Source: Porogramme epimiltina (Eukaryota; Basidiomycota; Agaricomycetes; Polyporales; Polyporaceae). From it: a DNA stretch of 28,249 bases. The translations under genes were made by a program, and so were the position numbers. Below, one piece after another: positions 1-10,931 of the stretch. Location: contig FTLJ01000649.1 of NCBI GenBank assembly GCA_900155495.1, positions 1-28,249 on the forward strand, given 5' to 3'. Position 1 is the stretch's first letter; the number at the start of each line of letters is the position of its first letter. Under the pieces are notes generated by a model. That model was not told where the DNA came from, did not search any database, and worked only from the letters and a program-made list of their open reading frames with translations.

Positions 1-56
1 ACCCAACACCCACCCCCGCCGCCCCTGACAACCACCACGGCCCAGTTTCCACGAAC

Positions 57-3000
57 ATGGATCGTCTCTGCGGTACGCAGCGCATATAGCTGGCACGCCC
101 CACGTCCAGCTAGCTCACGTTCCCCCATGACGTAGACGAAATCCTCCAGCTCATCCTCAACGAGCTTAGCGCACCCGCCTCCTTCGCCCTCCTCTCCAAA
201 CGCCACTATGAATTCACAAAGGACCCCTACGTCCGCGCCATGTACTTCCTCGCACGCTACGGCCGCATGCAGGCGCTGTATTTCGCGCTGGGGAGGGGCA
301 AGCTGCTGAACGCGCAGGTCATAGATGTGAGTATCTTCCCAAATCCCTCTCTCTCTCTCAGGGCCCTCTCCCTCCCTCCCCCCGTCATCTCCGCTGGCCT
401 CTCGTCGGGGAGGAAAACTATGCGCGCTGGGGCGTCAGGCCCCTGGAAGCGCGCCCTTGCCGTTTCGGACAATCCGTTCCCGGAAGAGGGGGGTCCGCTG
501 TCACCGAGGCTCAAGGTGTGCGAGAGCGGCTGCGGCGGCCCCCCGCCAACGCCGGTATGATCGCTCCGCGGCGGGAAGGTGCGGCCCATATGGCGCTGTT
601 GCGCGGCGAGGAAATTCTGGCGGCGCGCGGGCATACGGGTATCTCGCGAGGCATGGGGAGGATTTCGTCCTCAGATGAGGTCGCATGATGAGGGCGGGTT
701 TCATTGCACTTCCCTCGGCATGCGACCTGATATATCTGGACCGCAATCGCTGCCGTCTACCCCTCACCGTCGCCGCGCGTCCCCGAAACTACTTCGCTCA
801 GAGGTTTATCCGGCCACCCTCCAATCCGGCCAGGGATGACTGGCTCCAACCTCACCACGATTCAACGCAGAGCTTCTCTCGGATAGCAACGCGTACGGCG
901 TGGTCGGGTTGGAGCCCTCTCGGAGGTATAAACTCCCGAGTCCCTCACCAATTCGCCACATGTTGATCCATTGGCCTCGGTGCCGCTACTCGGAGCGTCT
1001 CCTATATTATCAAGGTTTCGCGCCCCGCGCGCCGCACCGAGCGTCTTGATGCGCAAATGCGCGGCCCCAACGTTTACCTTCTCATGATGCATGTCTGACA
1101 CAGTGCTTCCCTAGATCATCATGCGCGGTGGCGCGCATCTATCCCGTTATCTGGTGCAGTGTGCGATACATCACTATTTCCGGACACAAGTTCCCTTCAT
1201 AAAGACACGCTGGGTGCGGACAATACCCTTCCCCGTATTTTCCCATTTTCTGTCAATCGCGTCCAATAAGTACGGAGACGTGCCTGTTGGGAAAGGCGAC
1301 GACGATGGGACGGTCTTGACTCTGTATTTGAAGCAGAGCAGGTTCCCGACAGAGTACCGAGCGGCGAAGTGGGAGCAGGTGCGGGACGTAATTGAGAAAT
1401 TCAAGGTGCGTGGGAGGCTTTCCATATGGAGTCCGCGGTAGTTCTAACCACACGTGGATGCAGTTCATTCCGTTCTCGGATAGGGTACGACATGATCTTC
1501 GATGCGGGATATAGAGCGAAAGTTTGATCTCAGACGTCAATAGGATCCCATGATGGCACAATTCCCGTTGGTACTGGCAATCGAGCCGCGCCTATTGCCG
1601 CTCGCAAGACAGAACGGCTTTAATATGGATCGCAAGGTAAGTCGCGGTCTTTGCTCTTTTGTTGGCTGGCTGATGACGTCGTTATCTCAGTATCGCAACT
1701 TCGTGTTCCGCAGAATGTTTGAGAAGCCGGCGATCATGTTTGAATCCCGGGCGGACGAAATAGTGCAGAATGTACGCGAACTCTCGCGCTTGGACCCTGA
1801 GTACGAATCCGTTCTCCTTCGCGAGCCTGGCTCGTATGCGTTTCCATCGACGGCTTATCATGTCCTCTGCGTTTGTATGGGAGCAGCATGTTCCTCAGCC
1901 GGACGGTCGCGGCCGAGATTTGCATGGAAGCAAAGACAAACGAGCCGGCGTACAAGGCGCTAAAACGTCTCGACAAGGAAGGCATCTTGCGCTTTGAGTT
2001 GTCGTACGTCACCATGTCACCTCACGTGCGCTACGCTGTCGTTGCTCACCTATGCGTAACAGTGCTGTTGTTCAAGATCTAGTTAGGGTGAGAATACACG
2101 GAAATAAGTTGCGTTATGCGGAAGCTCATCCTTTTACAGCTCTTCTCTAACACACGCTCGGTCAACACGGCGCATACAGCAGCTGTCTTGCGGGTATTGT
2201 ACAAGGACTTCCCTTCCACGGACCCTTCAGTCCGCCTAGTCCTCCTTCTCACAATCTTCCTGTCCGACCCTATGCCCGTCCCCGCCAGTCTCACGATGAC
2301 GTCGGCCACGTCGGCGATGCTCGCACGTTACGTCGAGCTCTGCCACGACGAGATCGAGGAGCTCAGCCTCGGCCCGCTCACGCGGCAGGACATCACCGAC
2401 GTGCTCCTGAGCAAGTTCGTACCTGAGCGCTTCGGCGGCATCCTCGAGTACGCGCGTGTGCACGTCGGCCTCGACGAGGCCTCGATGCGCGGCGTCGTGA
2501 CGGACGTCGCGCTCCGCTGTCTCGAGATCGGGTGCAAGGGCCGCATGCTGGCGAAACTTGTCGACGCGTATGCGTTCCTCGAAGACGCCGTCGCGGCGCA
2601 CGTCGTCAAGGCCTACCGGGTGCGCCTAGAGGACTTGCCTCCTTTGGAAGACGACAAGGCGTGCAAGGAGTTCAGCGCGCCGCTGTGCGCGGACTTCACT
2701 ATGCGGAGAGGGCTCACGCTCACACTGGAGGAGGCGCTTGCTGCTCTGCCCACCGTCGTCGCTCCTCCTCCTCCCCCACCACCACCGGCACCTGCACCTG
2801 CTGCGCATGCAGAGCGTGATGATGCCGAACATATGGAGGTGGATGGGGAGGAGTTTGAGGATGAGGAAGCTAGCGAGGAGGATGACGGCCCAGAGGAGGA
2901 CTTGGTGCGTGATTCTCTTCGGCGTCTGTGGCGTCCTCGGTGATAACGTTTGGGCGTGGCATATAGGGCTCGATTGGCCAAGACACACTCTCGGCAATGA

Positions 3001-4429
3001 TCCGCAAAGACGAGATGATGCCCACAAGGAGAAGACGGTACCACGATCTATATTCGACTTACCACGACAGCATGAGCAAGCTGCCTTATCCTGCAGGTAC
3101 GCGAGTTTCATTAAGTTGATCTTCACCTCGTGTTGAACCCCTGTGCTAGACTACACGCAAGTGGGGACGTGGCTTCAGAACCATTACGGCCACCGCAGTG
3201 CCGTGGCCGCAGTAGCGAGACTGCATGCCGTCATAAATCAGAACTACACAGTGCGTCCCCTGCCTTCGCGCCGATGCTCCGTGCCGTACATGTGCGTCCG
3301 TGTGCTCAAGGTTTCCCTCCCATTCTTCCCTATCAGGTCCTCCATCACCACCTCTACACCGCTGACGGGCCGCAATCTGTCGCTCGCGTGCCGACGACGC
3401 TGAAGCACTTCAAGATCCTCTCGCGTCTCGGGCGCATACCGAGCTCAGGCCTGTGGGAGGACATCGAGGGCGGGTGCGAGTTCTACTTCAGCGAGGAGGA
3501 CTACCTCAACCCCGAGGAGCTTTCTGGCGCCGTCCCCCCACCACCGCGAAGAACTCAGCGCAAGGTGCGCGGGGGCGCGGAGATACCCCCGCTACCTGCG
3601 CGCCTGCAATCACTACCGCAGGCCTCGTCGTCCGCGGGCGTGGTGAAGCACGAGACCAGCCCGGTGCCCGGCCCGTCATCCGGTGGATCGGCGTCAGCGT
3701 CTGCATCCGCGTCCGCGGGACCACCGACGTCGCGGGCTACGGGTTCGGGGTCAAAAAAGCGGCCTCGGCGGAGCGTGGCAAGCACGGTCAAGTCATACGC
3801 GGTGCCTGACAGCGACGACGAGGACATCGTGATGGACGGCGAAGACGAGGGCGGGGTGATGCAACGGTTGGCGCGGAAGCGGAAAGAGGAGTCGAACCTG
3901 CAGAAGTGGATCAAGCATCTCGCGGGGCTGTTCAAGGAGGAGCAGCGGAAGGTGCGTTTTTCTGCTCTTGGCCGGCTTTGTTCCTGTCGATCCTGGTTCT
4001 CGCTCCTATCTTCCCGCCTTGTGTGCCCCCTCTTCCGCCTCGTGTATCATTTAGCTGACTCGGCTATCGTCTGCCTCTATTTTCTACAGTTCAACGAGCG
4101 AAAACGCCGGATACACGCGGCGACGCCTCCGGGCACAAAGGTCAAGGTAACGAAGGTGCGCTCCGTCCAGTCGGACTTTGTTCGCGCGGCGACGTATGCT
4201 GATCGGCCTCTCCCCTTAACGCTCTTGTTTTTGCCTCGTCTCCCTATCTATGACGTAGACGGAGTTCCACAAGTCGCTCGCATTCAATCTGCCTCGCCTG
4301 CGGCGGGTCGACCGTGCGCGGCGCGAGAAGCTGTATGGAGCGGACGTGCCCGACGATGACTTCTTCAGCGAGAGCGACGATGACGAGTACCACTTCCCGA
4401 GCGCGAAACGGCGCAAGGTCGAGGCTTGA
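57..4429 (+). CDS. F-box-like protein of unknown function, 914 aa, 14 exons
   Basis: Exons: 57-72, 136-326, 1115-1405, 1464-1484, 1544-1636, 1691-1833, 1887-2003, 2063-2087, 2140-2904, 2967-3096, 3150-3250, 3337-3951, 4090-4155, 4259-4429 (2745 nt). All introns are GT-AG and phases close. The N-terminus (MDRLCDEILQLILNELSAPA, then LLSKRHYEF and DPYVRAMYFLARYG) resembles an F-box followed by the helical repeats seen in many basidiomycete proteins; this is by eye only. A helical domain runs to about residue 500. It is followed by a run of eight prolines (about 506-513), an acidic stretch (about 527-554), a second folded region (LQNHYGHRSAVAAVARLHA; TLKHFKILSRLGRIPSSGLW), a Ser/Ala repeat near residue 748, a basic KKRPRR (possible nuclear signal) and an acidic tail ending in KRRKVEA. 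The start was chosen because the frame of exon 2 meets a stop at 111 and lacks an ATG, whereas the 16-nt exon at 57 splices in phase. An F-box would suggest an SCF ubiquitin-ligase adaptor, but function is unknown. Splitting into two genes near 2904 is possible but the phase runs through. Confidence 0.75.
327..1114 (+). other. 788-bp outlier intron (intron 2 of the F-box-like gene)
   Basis: The exon ending LLNAQVID at 326 joins in phase to IIMRGGAHLSRYL starting at 1115, using donor gtgagt and acceptor ttccctag. Every other intron in the gene is 52-138 bp. The interior has no sustained reading frame that I would call coding. It holds a TATA-like tataaa at 927-932. I could not define terminal repeats or a target duplication. 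Confidence 0.6.
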
Positions 4430-7301
4430 GCACCGTCCGGATTCTTGCGACCCCTTCACGCATACCGCATTCCCCCACCCGCCATCGCCGCATTCATGTA
4501 CAGTTAGGACCGCACGATCTCTCGCCATGGACTTGATTGGCTCACGAACCCCGCATACGCACCCACATCGCACACTCTACCGTCACCATCACGCCCGCAA
4601 ACTGCCGCGTCCCCCGTCGCCTTCGCGCGTATCCTCGCCCTGGCCTTCGCCTTCCCTCCCGGCGCGGGCCCGTCACCTGCGCCCCGCACATGTCCCGCGA
4701 CCCCTCCCGTTATGCACCGCGCGCGCTACCGCCTCCCACGCTCGCGCCCCCCGTGGCCCGCGCTGCCGCGCGCGAGCCACGGGCTTCGCGACCGCCCGCC
4801 CTCTCTATCGCCTTCCCCTCTCTCGTCCTCTCCTTTCCTTTGCTGGCCCCACGCAACGCACCGCACCGCACCGTAGCATATTCACACCACGCCACCCCGC
4901 ATCGCGCCCCGCCCCGCCCCCTGTCATCGCCTCCTCCCCCCCGGGATTGTAAAAGCTTACTTCGTATAGTCTAATCGCTGTAGCTAGGTTATTTGGGAGA
5001 CCGCACATAATGAACCGCGCCGCCGAGCCTCCGTCCGCACTCCCTCGCCCTCGTCGCGGCCTCCCTCTAGCGTGCGCGTTCTCTCCCGCAACGTCAAACC
5101 CCCAAAGTTGCGCGACCGGCAGTGGTGGACCTTCTGCCGCTTCCGCCCGGGCGCACGATTTGGCGTGCAATACGCCGCGCCGCGCTCGTCGGCGCACGCT
5201 CTACGATCGAGTACCATAACGATAAAATGTAATGTAATACGCCGGACACCCAACGCCTATCGCAGAGGCATATGTACGCGTATGGGCCCCCTTCGCCAGA
5301 GCTAGATCCCATCTGCCAGGCTCGTCCCGGCGGGGGGCGAGAGCGTGTTTTTTTGCGCGCGGCACAGCTCTCTGTTCGGAACCCGGGCGCGCGCGGCCGA
5401 GCTCGGAAGCCCCGGGCGACGTGCCGGGACGACGATGAGATGACATCGCGCGCTAAGCGCGGCTGCGCTGGTGCCACCACCCGCTCGCCACTGGGATCTT
5501 TGTGGTTTTGTTCTTTTTTTTCGTGTGTCCGTCGAGTTTCGGATGCGCCGCCGTACAAGGCGACGCTGGGTCAGGGGCGACACGAGGCTGGCTCGCTTCC
5601 CTTGTTCGACGGGAGGCCGTGATCCCTAGATGTGGGATGCGAGACGCGAGATGCGCGATGCGGCGTCGCGAGGAGGTTTGGCGGGAGCGTTTTGCGAGAT
5701 AAGTAAGTGCGATACGAGCCGCCCGCGCGCTCCGCGTACTTTACGTGCGGGAGGATGGGCCGGCCGCGTGTCGAGTGTACTGTGTTGTGTGTGACGTCAG
5801 ACGAGGTCCGCAGCGCGAGGCTCGAGGTCTTCGGGAGCTCGAGGGAGAAGGAGGGGGCGCAAAGTTGCGTTAGAGTGATGGGCGAAGGAGGGCCCAAGGT
5901 TCTCGGCGCATTCATGGACGGCGAGGAGCGGCGCGCCGCGGGGCTTCGGTGTCATGAGCGGGTTGCGCGAGCGAGGAGGAGGGTTGGGGGACAACAAGGG
6001 CGACGGCAGCTTGCGCGAGTGGGTGCCTTCTGCGCGCGCGCGAGCGAGTCTGGACGCCGGGCGGGGCTGCAGCCTGACGGCATGCGGACGCAGCTTCCTC
6101 CGTCGGGCCGGGCGCGAGCCCCTTCCCGCATGAGCGGCATGTCGTCCTGGCGCCGCCGTCCTTGGGCGGCCGCGTCGAGTCGTCTCCCGGGGCGATGTCG
6201 GGCAGGCCTTCCGCGGGCCCGGGCGGAGGGGGGCTTCTGGGCTGGGGGGGGGGGCCTAGACCCGAGGACGTATGTACTCGCTCGGCGAAGCGAGTTGCGC
6301 AGGCATGGAAGGCCCAGCGGCGGTGTCGAAAATAGAGGGGCGGGGCAGCGCGCTCGGGCGCGCTGGCGGTGGGCCGAGGAAGGGAGGAGAGGAGAGGAGA
6401 GGACGCGGAACCTCGGAGGGCGTGTGGTTGGCCGGCGCGGGTTCTGCTTCTTGTCCGGCAAATTTCTCGTAGGGTTCGCTCGCAGAATGATGCACGCCCG
6501 CCCTGGCGACTTGGAGCGCGACGTGGCGGAGTGGGAGCAACAAGCCGGGCGCTGGCCGCACGGCCATCGCCATGATGTGCACCCGCGCGCTGCGCGCCAC
6601 CTGTGGTCGCGGCGGTGGGGGTGGCCAGGTCGCCCGGTTTAGCAGGTCGCCCTCGGAGCGGTGTGGTGGCCACTGGCAGGCCTAGGAGCGCAGCGCGGCA
6701 TCCCCACCACCAGGGGCGCACAACAGCAGCGCAAGGTCCGCCCGCGTTCCGTGGCCGGCGAGGGGGCCCTCTAGGGTGCTCTCGCGCGGGCGCACCTGCC
6801 CCTGCGCGCGGTGGGGTGGCTCTGGCCACAGGGAGATTTGTTGAAGGAGGAGGAAAGCGAGGGCTTCGCGGGCGGTCGGACCGAGGGGGGGTGCGGGGGC
6901 GTCGGACCGAGTGGGGGTCGCGTGGGAGGGAATGGCTCCGCTGTGCCGGGACGGACCTGGCGCGGACGGGTGGGCGGCGCCTCCGGGGGCGAGGGCCGGG
7001 AGCGGGACGGCGGGTGCGAGCGAACGAGTGCACACGCGCGCTGCGCTGGGGGAACCCTCCTCAGCCTGGGGCATGGCCGTCTGGCGCAGAGCCCGGACGG
7101 TCGCCCGCGGAGGCCCCCTCTGGCCGCTCGCCGCTCGCTCCTGGCTCCTGGCGCAGGCCAGCGGGGAAATGGCCGGCTCTCCGCCCGCGAGCGCGTCCCG
7201 TCCGCGCGAGGAGGGCAGAAATTTGCCGGCCAGGGCGTGTTGCTGGCTACCAGATTGCCATATCCACGCACCCGTCCACGCCTCCGCCCGGCCCATATCC
7301 G
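4430..7301. other. Gene-free GC-rich spacer
   Basis: No exon with convincing protein sequence is visible on either strand. The longest open frames (up to 373 codons, minus, 5912-7033) are Arg/Pro/Ala/Gly-rich low-complexity translations with no conserved motif. They are expected by chance where stop codons are rare. The stretch contains CGCAC-type short repeats (about 4852-4873), T runs (5348-5354, 5514-5521), an 11-G run (6244-6254) and four GGAGA units (6384-6403). It must include the 3' end of the upstream transcript and the promoter of the amidohydrolase gene. Confidence 0.6.
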
Positions 7302-7309
7302 CATAAATA
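7302..7309 (+). promoter_or_regulatory. TATA-like element of the amidohydrolase gene
   Basis: CATAAATA lies 46 bp before the ATG at 7355, in otherwise very GC-rich DNA, which fits a core promoter with a short leader. Confidence 0.4.
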
Positions 7310-7354
7310 CCAGCCATCTCTCCGCCCCGCGCCGCCCGCCCCGCGCGATTACTT

Positions 7355-9369
7355 ATGGACGTCGACCCTCCCAGCCCTCCCCGCAACCACAGCACCATGC
7401 CCGGCCATACCGTCCACAGCCTCCTCCACCCTCACAACACCAACGCCTACCCCTCCACCGCTCCTCACCACCCCCACCACCCCGTTCACGCCCAGGAGCA
7501 CACCCCAGACTACCCCACCCTCGTCATCCGCAACGTCCACCTCCCGTTCGAGTCCGACGACCCCACCCTCGCCGACCCGCTCTACAACGTCTACTGCGTC
7601 GGCACCCGCGTCGACCGCGTCGAGCTCGCCACCCGCAACGGCAGCCGCTCCGTCAGCGGCCTCAGCAGCGGACGCAACTCCCCCGCGCACCCTCCAGAGT
7701 ACCGCTCCTCGGCTAGCCCCCGCGGCGCCAGGGACCGGCCCTACGGCGGTACCGCCAGCCACGGGGAGCTCGACGCGCAGGGCCGGGGCATCCTCCTCCC
7801 CGCGTACGTCCTTTCGTTCTCCCGACCGGGCTGTCCACCCACCGCGCCGCCGCTTTTTTCCCACCAGCCTGTGCCATGCGCACATCCACCTCGACAAATG
7901 CTTCCTGCTCGACCAGTGCGACGAGCTCGTCACTGGGTGAGTCCGTCCGCGCTGTTCCTTTGTACCTGGGGCCACGAGCCGACGTCTGACTTTCATTTCC
8001 GTCGACGCGGATCTCCTTCGCAGCAACTTCGCGGAGGCATTGCGGGTGACCACAAAGGCTAAGAGCAAGTTCCCCTACGATCTCGACGATCTGTACGATC
8101 GCGGGAGGAAGCTGATAACGCAGAGCGTCGAGTGCGGCGTCACGCTCATGCGCGCGCACGTCGAGGTCGACGAGACCGTCCACTACGCGTGCCTCGACGC
8201 CGGCCTTCGCCTCCGCAAGCTCTTCCGCGACATCTGCCACGTGCAGATCGCAGGTAAGGCGTCTCCCCGCTCCCAGCCCCGCCCCGCCCTCGGCTCACGC
8301 GCGCCCCCGCACACGCCAGTCTTCGCCCAGGACCCGCTCTTCGCGTCGCCCTCGGACGAGCGTCCCGGCCTCAACTACGTCCTCCTCCAGGGCGCCCTCC
8401 GCCGCCACGGCGTCGAGGCCGTCGGCTCCGCCCCCTACGTCGAGCCCAGCGTCGCCCACGCCAAGCGCAACATCGAGCTCGTCCTCGACCTCGCCTTCGA
8501 GCACGGGCTGCACGCCGACTTCCACCTCGACTACAACCTCGACCCCGCCGCGGAGCCGCTCCTCTGGCACCTCCTCGACGAGCTCCGCCGCCGCATCGCC
8601 GCGGGCCGCTGGCGCCCCGGCGCGCACGTCTCCGTCGGGCACGCGACGCGCCTCACGCTCTTCGGGCAGGAGGAGTGGGCCGCGCTCCGCGCCGCGCTGC
8701 TCGACGAGCGCCTGCCCGTCACGCTCGTCGGGCTCCCGCCGAGCGACCTGTACATGATGGGCCGCGGGATGCCCGGCGCGCCGCGCGGCACGCTCAACGT
8801 GCCGCGCATGGCGACCGAGCACGGCATCCGCGCCGCGATGGCCGTCAACAACGTCGAGAACGCGTTCACGCCCCAGGGCACCGTCGACCCCCTCGCGCTC
8901 TGCCCGATGGGCGTCGCCATCTTCCAGGCGGGCACCAAGATCGACTGCCGCACGCTCCTGGTGAGTCCCCTTCCCAAACCTGCCCGCTCCCGCGCCTGTG
9001 TGCTGACCGCTTTTCCCTCTTTCTCCTCCCCCTCCTCGGCCCCGCGCCTCGCTCCCACCCGCGCGCTCCGACGCGACGCGATCCCCGCTCGCGATCGCAC
9101 ACACGCAACAGGAATCGGTGACGCTCAACGCGCGGCTCGCGATCGGCGGGTACCACAAGGGCTCGCCGCACGTCTCGATCACGCCCGGGCCGGGCACGGT
9201 CGCGGACTTTGTGCTGCTGCACGACAACGACACGCTGCACTCGGCGGCGCTCAGCCCGTCGTTCTCGCGCACGACCGTGCGCCACGGCGTCGTCGTCGCG
9301 CGCCGCCTCCAGCACTCGTGGATCATGCCCCAGAAGACGCCCTCGCCGGAGCCCAGCCCGCCCGAGTAG
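7355..9369 (+). CDS. Cytosine-deaminase-like metal-dependent amidohydrolase, 548 aa, 5 exons
   Basis: Exons: 7355-7803, 7868-7936, 8024-8253, 8320-8960, 9112-9369 (1647 nt). The fold is that of the amidohydrolase superfamily, cytosine-deaminase/AtzC-like branch. The first metal motif is AHIHLDK with His155 and His157; the third His is in ADFHLDY (His318) and the fourth in SVGHATRL (His357). The C-terminal part (GGYHKGSPHVSITPGPGTVADFVLL) is the usual return to the beta-sandwich domain. Against E. coli CodA, as I recall its active site, the catalytic Glu of HCDE is Tyr here (HLDY) and the metal-binding Asp of the GHDD motif is Asn (VNN, Asn426). Ordinary cytosine deamination is therefore doubtful and the substrate is unknown. 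The N-terminus (about 50 residues) is His/Pro-rich and may be disordered. There is no signal peptide, so a cytosolic protein is likely. Confidence 0.85.
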
Positions 9370-10456
9370 GCGAGCACGATAGGACCGGGACTTGGGAGCG
9401 ATGGGCTCGGAGCGACCAGCGGGCGGCGCCCCGGCGCAGCCAGTGAGCGAGCGGGGCCCCCGGGCGTCGTCGTAGAGGCGAACGCAAGCCAGAGACGAAG
9501 ACGATAAAGGCGAAGATGAATATACGAAGACGAGGAGGAGGGAAGCGGTGGGCGCGTGACGGGCGGGCACCTCTCTCCCTCCGGGTCGGATCTTGGAACG
9601 TCCGCTGTCGGTTTTCTTTTTTGGTTTTTTTGTGCTCCGTGCGCGGCGCGCGCTGCGGCCGCTGTCCGTTTGGCTTGGGCTTCGTTTCGTTCGCGGCTGC
9701 CCGGATCTCGCGCGTCCCCGCCCCCGTCCCCGTCCCCGCGTCCCTCCTCCCATACCGTCCCCTTCCTCCCTTCAAGCATCGCGTATGCCTCATCCGTCGA
9801 TGCCCCCGCGCTATCGTCGCTCAGAGCTCGGTGTCGCGCCGCGGCTTCGGGTCGCCCCCTCCGTTGCCCCCTCTAACCCCCCACACTCACCTTCACGACC
9901 GGCGGCGATGCGCCACTCCACCCCCTCGCGACGCGTCCCAGCGTCGAACGACAACAACTTGTATTACTGCTAACCGCCTTCTCGCGATGAACCTCGGTGT
10001 TTGCACCGCAGGGAAGAGATGTCGCCCCTACCCCCCCGCCGCAGACCCCGCGGCCACGGACCACCGCGACGCACCCGCTACCCCCTACCTTACCCTACCC
10101 TCCCCCATACATGACTGCTGCTGCATGCGCCGGGCTTGTTTATTTGTATCATATTCCGCACAATGTTCCACGCAGCCCCTCCCCCCTTCCTACTCTCCAT
10201 TTACGCATACACCCACACCCATGTACTCTTGCTGGACGTCCCCCCTCCTCACCACTATGGACCACGAGGCGGGGCACGCACGCCACGAACCCCCACATTA
10301 CATACCCCTGTCACGACATATGCCCGACTGTACGCTGTAGGTAGTCCTAGTCCGCTAGAGCAGCACATTGTATACGTATTTCCCCCCTCCTCCCTCGCCT
10401 TCTTACGCACACACCCAAACACCTCCCGACCCCCCGTGTATCCCTTAAAACGCGCA

Positions 10457-10480
10457 GATTTGGATTTGGATTTGGATTGG
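10457..10480 (+). repeat. GATTTG tandem repeat
   Basis: Three exact GATTTG units are followed by one imperfect unit (GATTGG). Confidence 0.8.
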
Positions 10481-10564
10481 AAACACCCGGTGCGGCGTCG
10501 GACTCGGCCGCGTCGCTCGTATCTGCGTGCGCTGAAGGCTGAAGCATCTCTCAAGCTTTGTGGC

Positions 10565-10586
10565 TTTGAAAGTTTGAAGTTTGAAG
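10565..10586 (+). repeat. TTTGAAG tandem repeat
   Basis: There is one interrupted unit (TTTGAAAG) and two exact TTTGAAG units, about 85 bp downstream of the GATTTG repeat. Confidence 0.75.
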
Positions 10587-10675
10587 TTTTAAGCTCAAGG
10601 TCCGGGCGCGCGCAGATGACGAGAGCTCACGCAGCAGCGCGTTCTCGACGAGCGGTACATGTGATATTACATTGG

Positions 10676-10692
10676 AGTGTGTGTGTGAGTGT
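10676..10692 (+). repeat. GT dinucleotide tract
   Basis: This is a GTGTGTGTGAGTGTGAG microsatellite near the 3' end of the minus-strand dioxygenase gene. Confidence 0.7.
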
Positions 10693-10931
10693 GAGGGCGC
10701 AGTGAGCGTAACAACGGGGCGGCGGCGGTGGTGCGGGGGTACATAACGAAATACAGCTTCCGCGACGTGTGGAGCGGCGTGTGGACCGCGGAGGTCCGCG
10801 AGTGGGGGAACGCCCCGGGAATTCCAGAAGGCGGTCGGACGGTGCGTGCGGGGGGGTGCGCACGTGAGCGAGGATCGTCGAGGGCACGCATATGGACGGG
10901 CGGACAGACGGGCAGATGAACGGACGGGTAG

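Larger units (their letters stand above)
9370..10931. other. Intergenic spacer between convergent genes
   Basis: This region lies between the stop of the amidohydrolase (plus) and the stop of the first dioxygenase (minus), so it should hold two 3' untranslated regions. Open frames here translate to Pro/Ser/Arg-rich sequence without motifs, and I see no gene. Short tandem repeats are listed separately. Confidence 0.55.

Noticed and set aside
1801..1886. 86-bp intron alternative in the F-box-like gene (donor at 1801)
   Set aside because: It keeps phase too, but the 53-bp intron 1834-1886 has a better donor (gtatgc), typical length and retains well-behaved coding sequence.
5912..7033. 373-codon minus-strand frame in the GC-rich spacer
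   Set aside because: The translation is low-complexity Pro/Arg/Ala sequence typical of random GC-rich DNA, with no domain and no support from intron structure.
6456..7231. 13-bp inverted repeat CCGGCAAATTTCT (6456-6468) and AGAAATTTGCCGG (7219-7231)
   Set aside because: Several 13-bp inverted matches are expected by chance in 28 kb, similarity does not extend beyond the core, and no element ends or coding sequence lie between.
6603..7940. 445-codon plus-strand frame overlapping the start of the amidohydrolase gene
   Set aside because: Only its last part (LCHAHIHLDK and following) is real, and that part is exon 2 of the amidohydrolase. The rest is out-of-frame Pro/Ser-rich sequence.
8295..9779. 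494-codon open frame on the minus strand opposite the amidohydrolase exons
   Set aside because: It is antisense to a clear gene. With C or G at most third positions, antisense stops (TTA, CTA, TCA) are rare, so long antisense frames arise automatically. The translation is Arg/Ala/Gly-rich with no motif.
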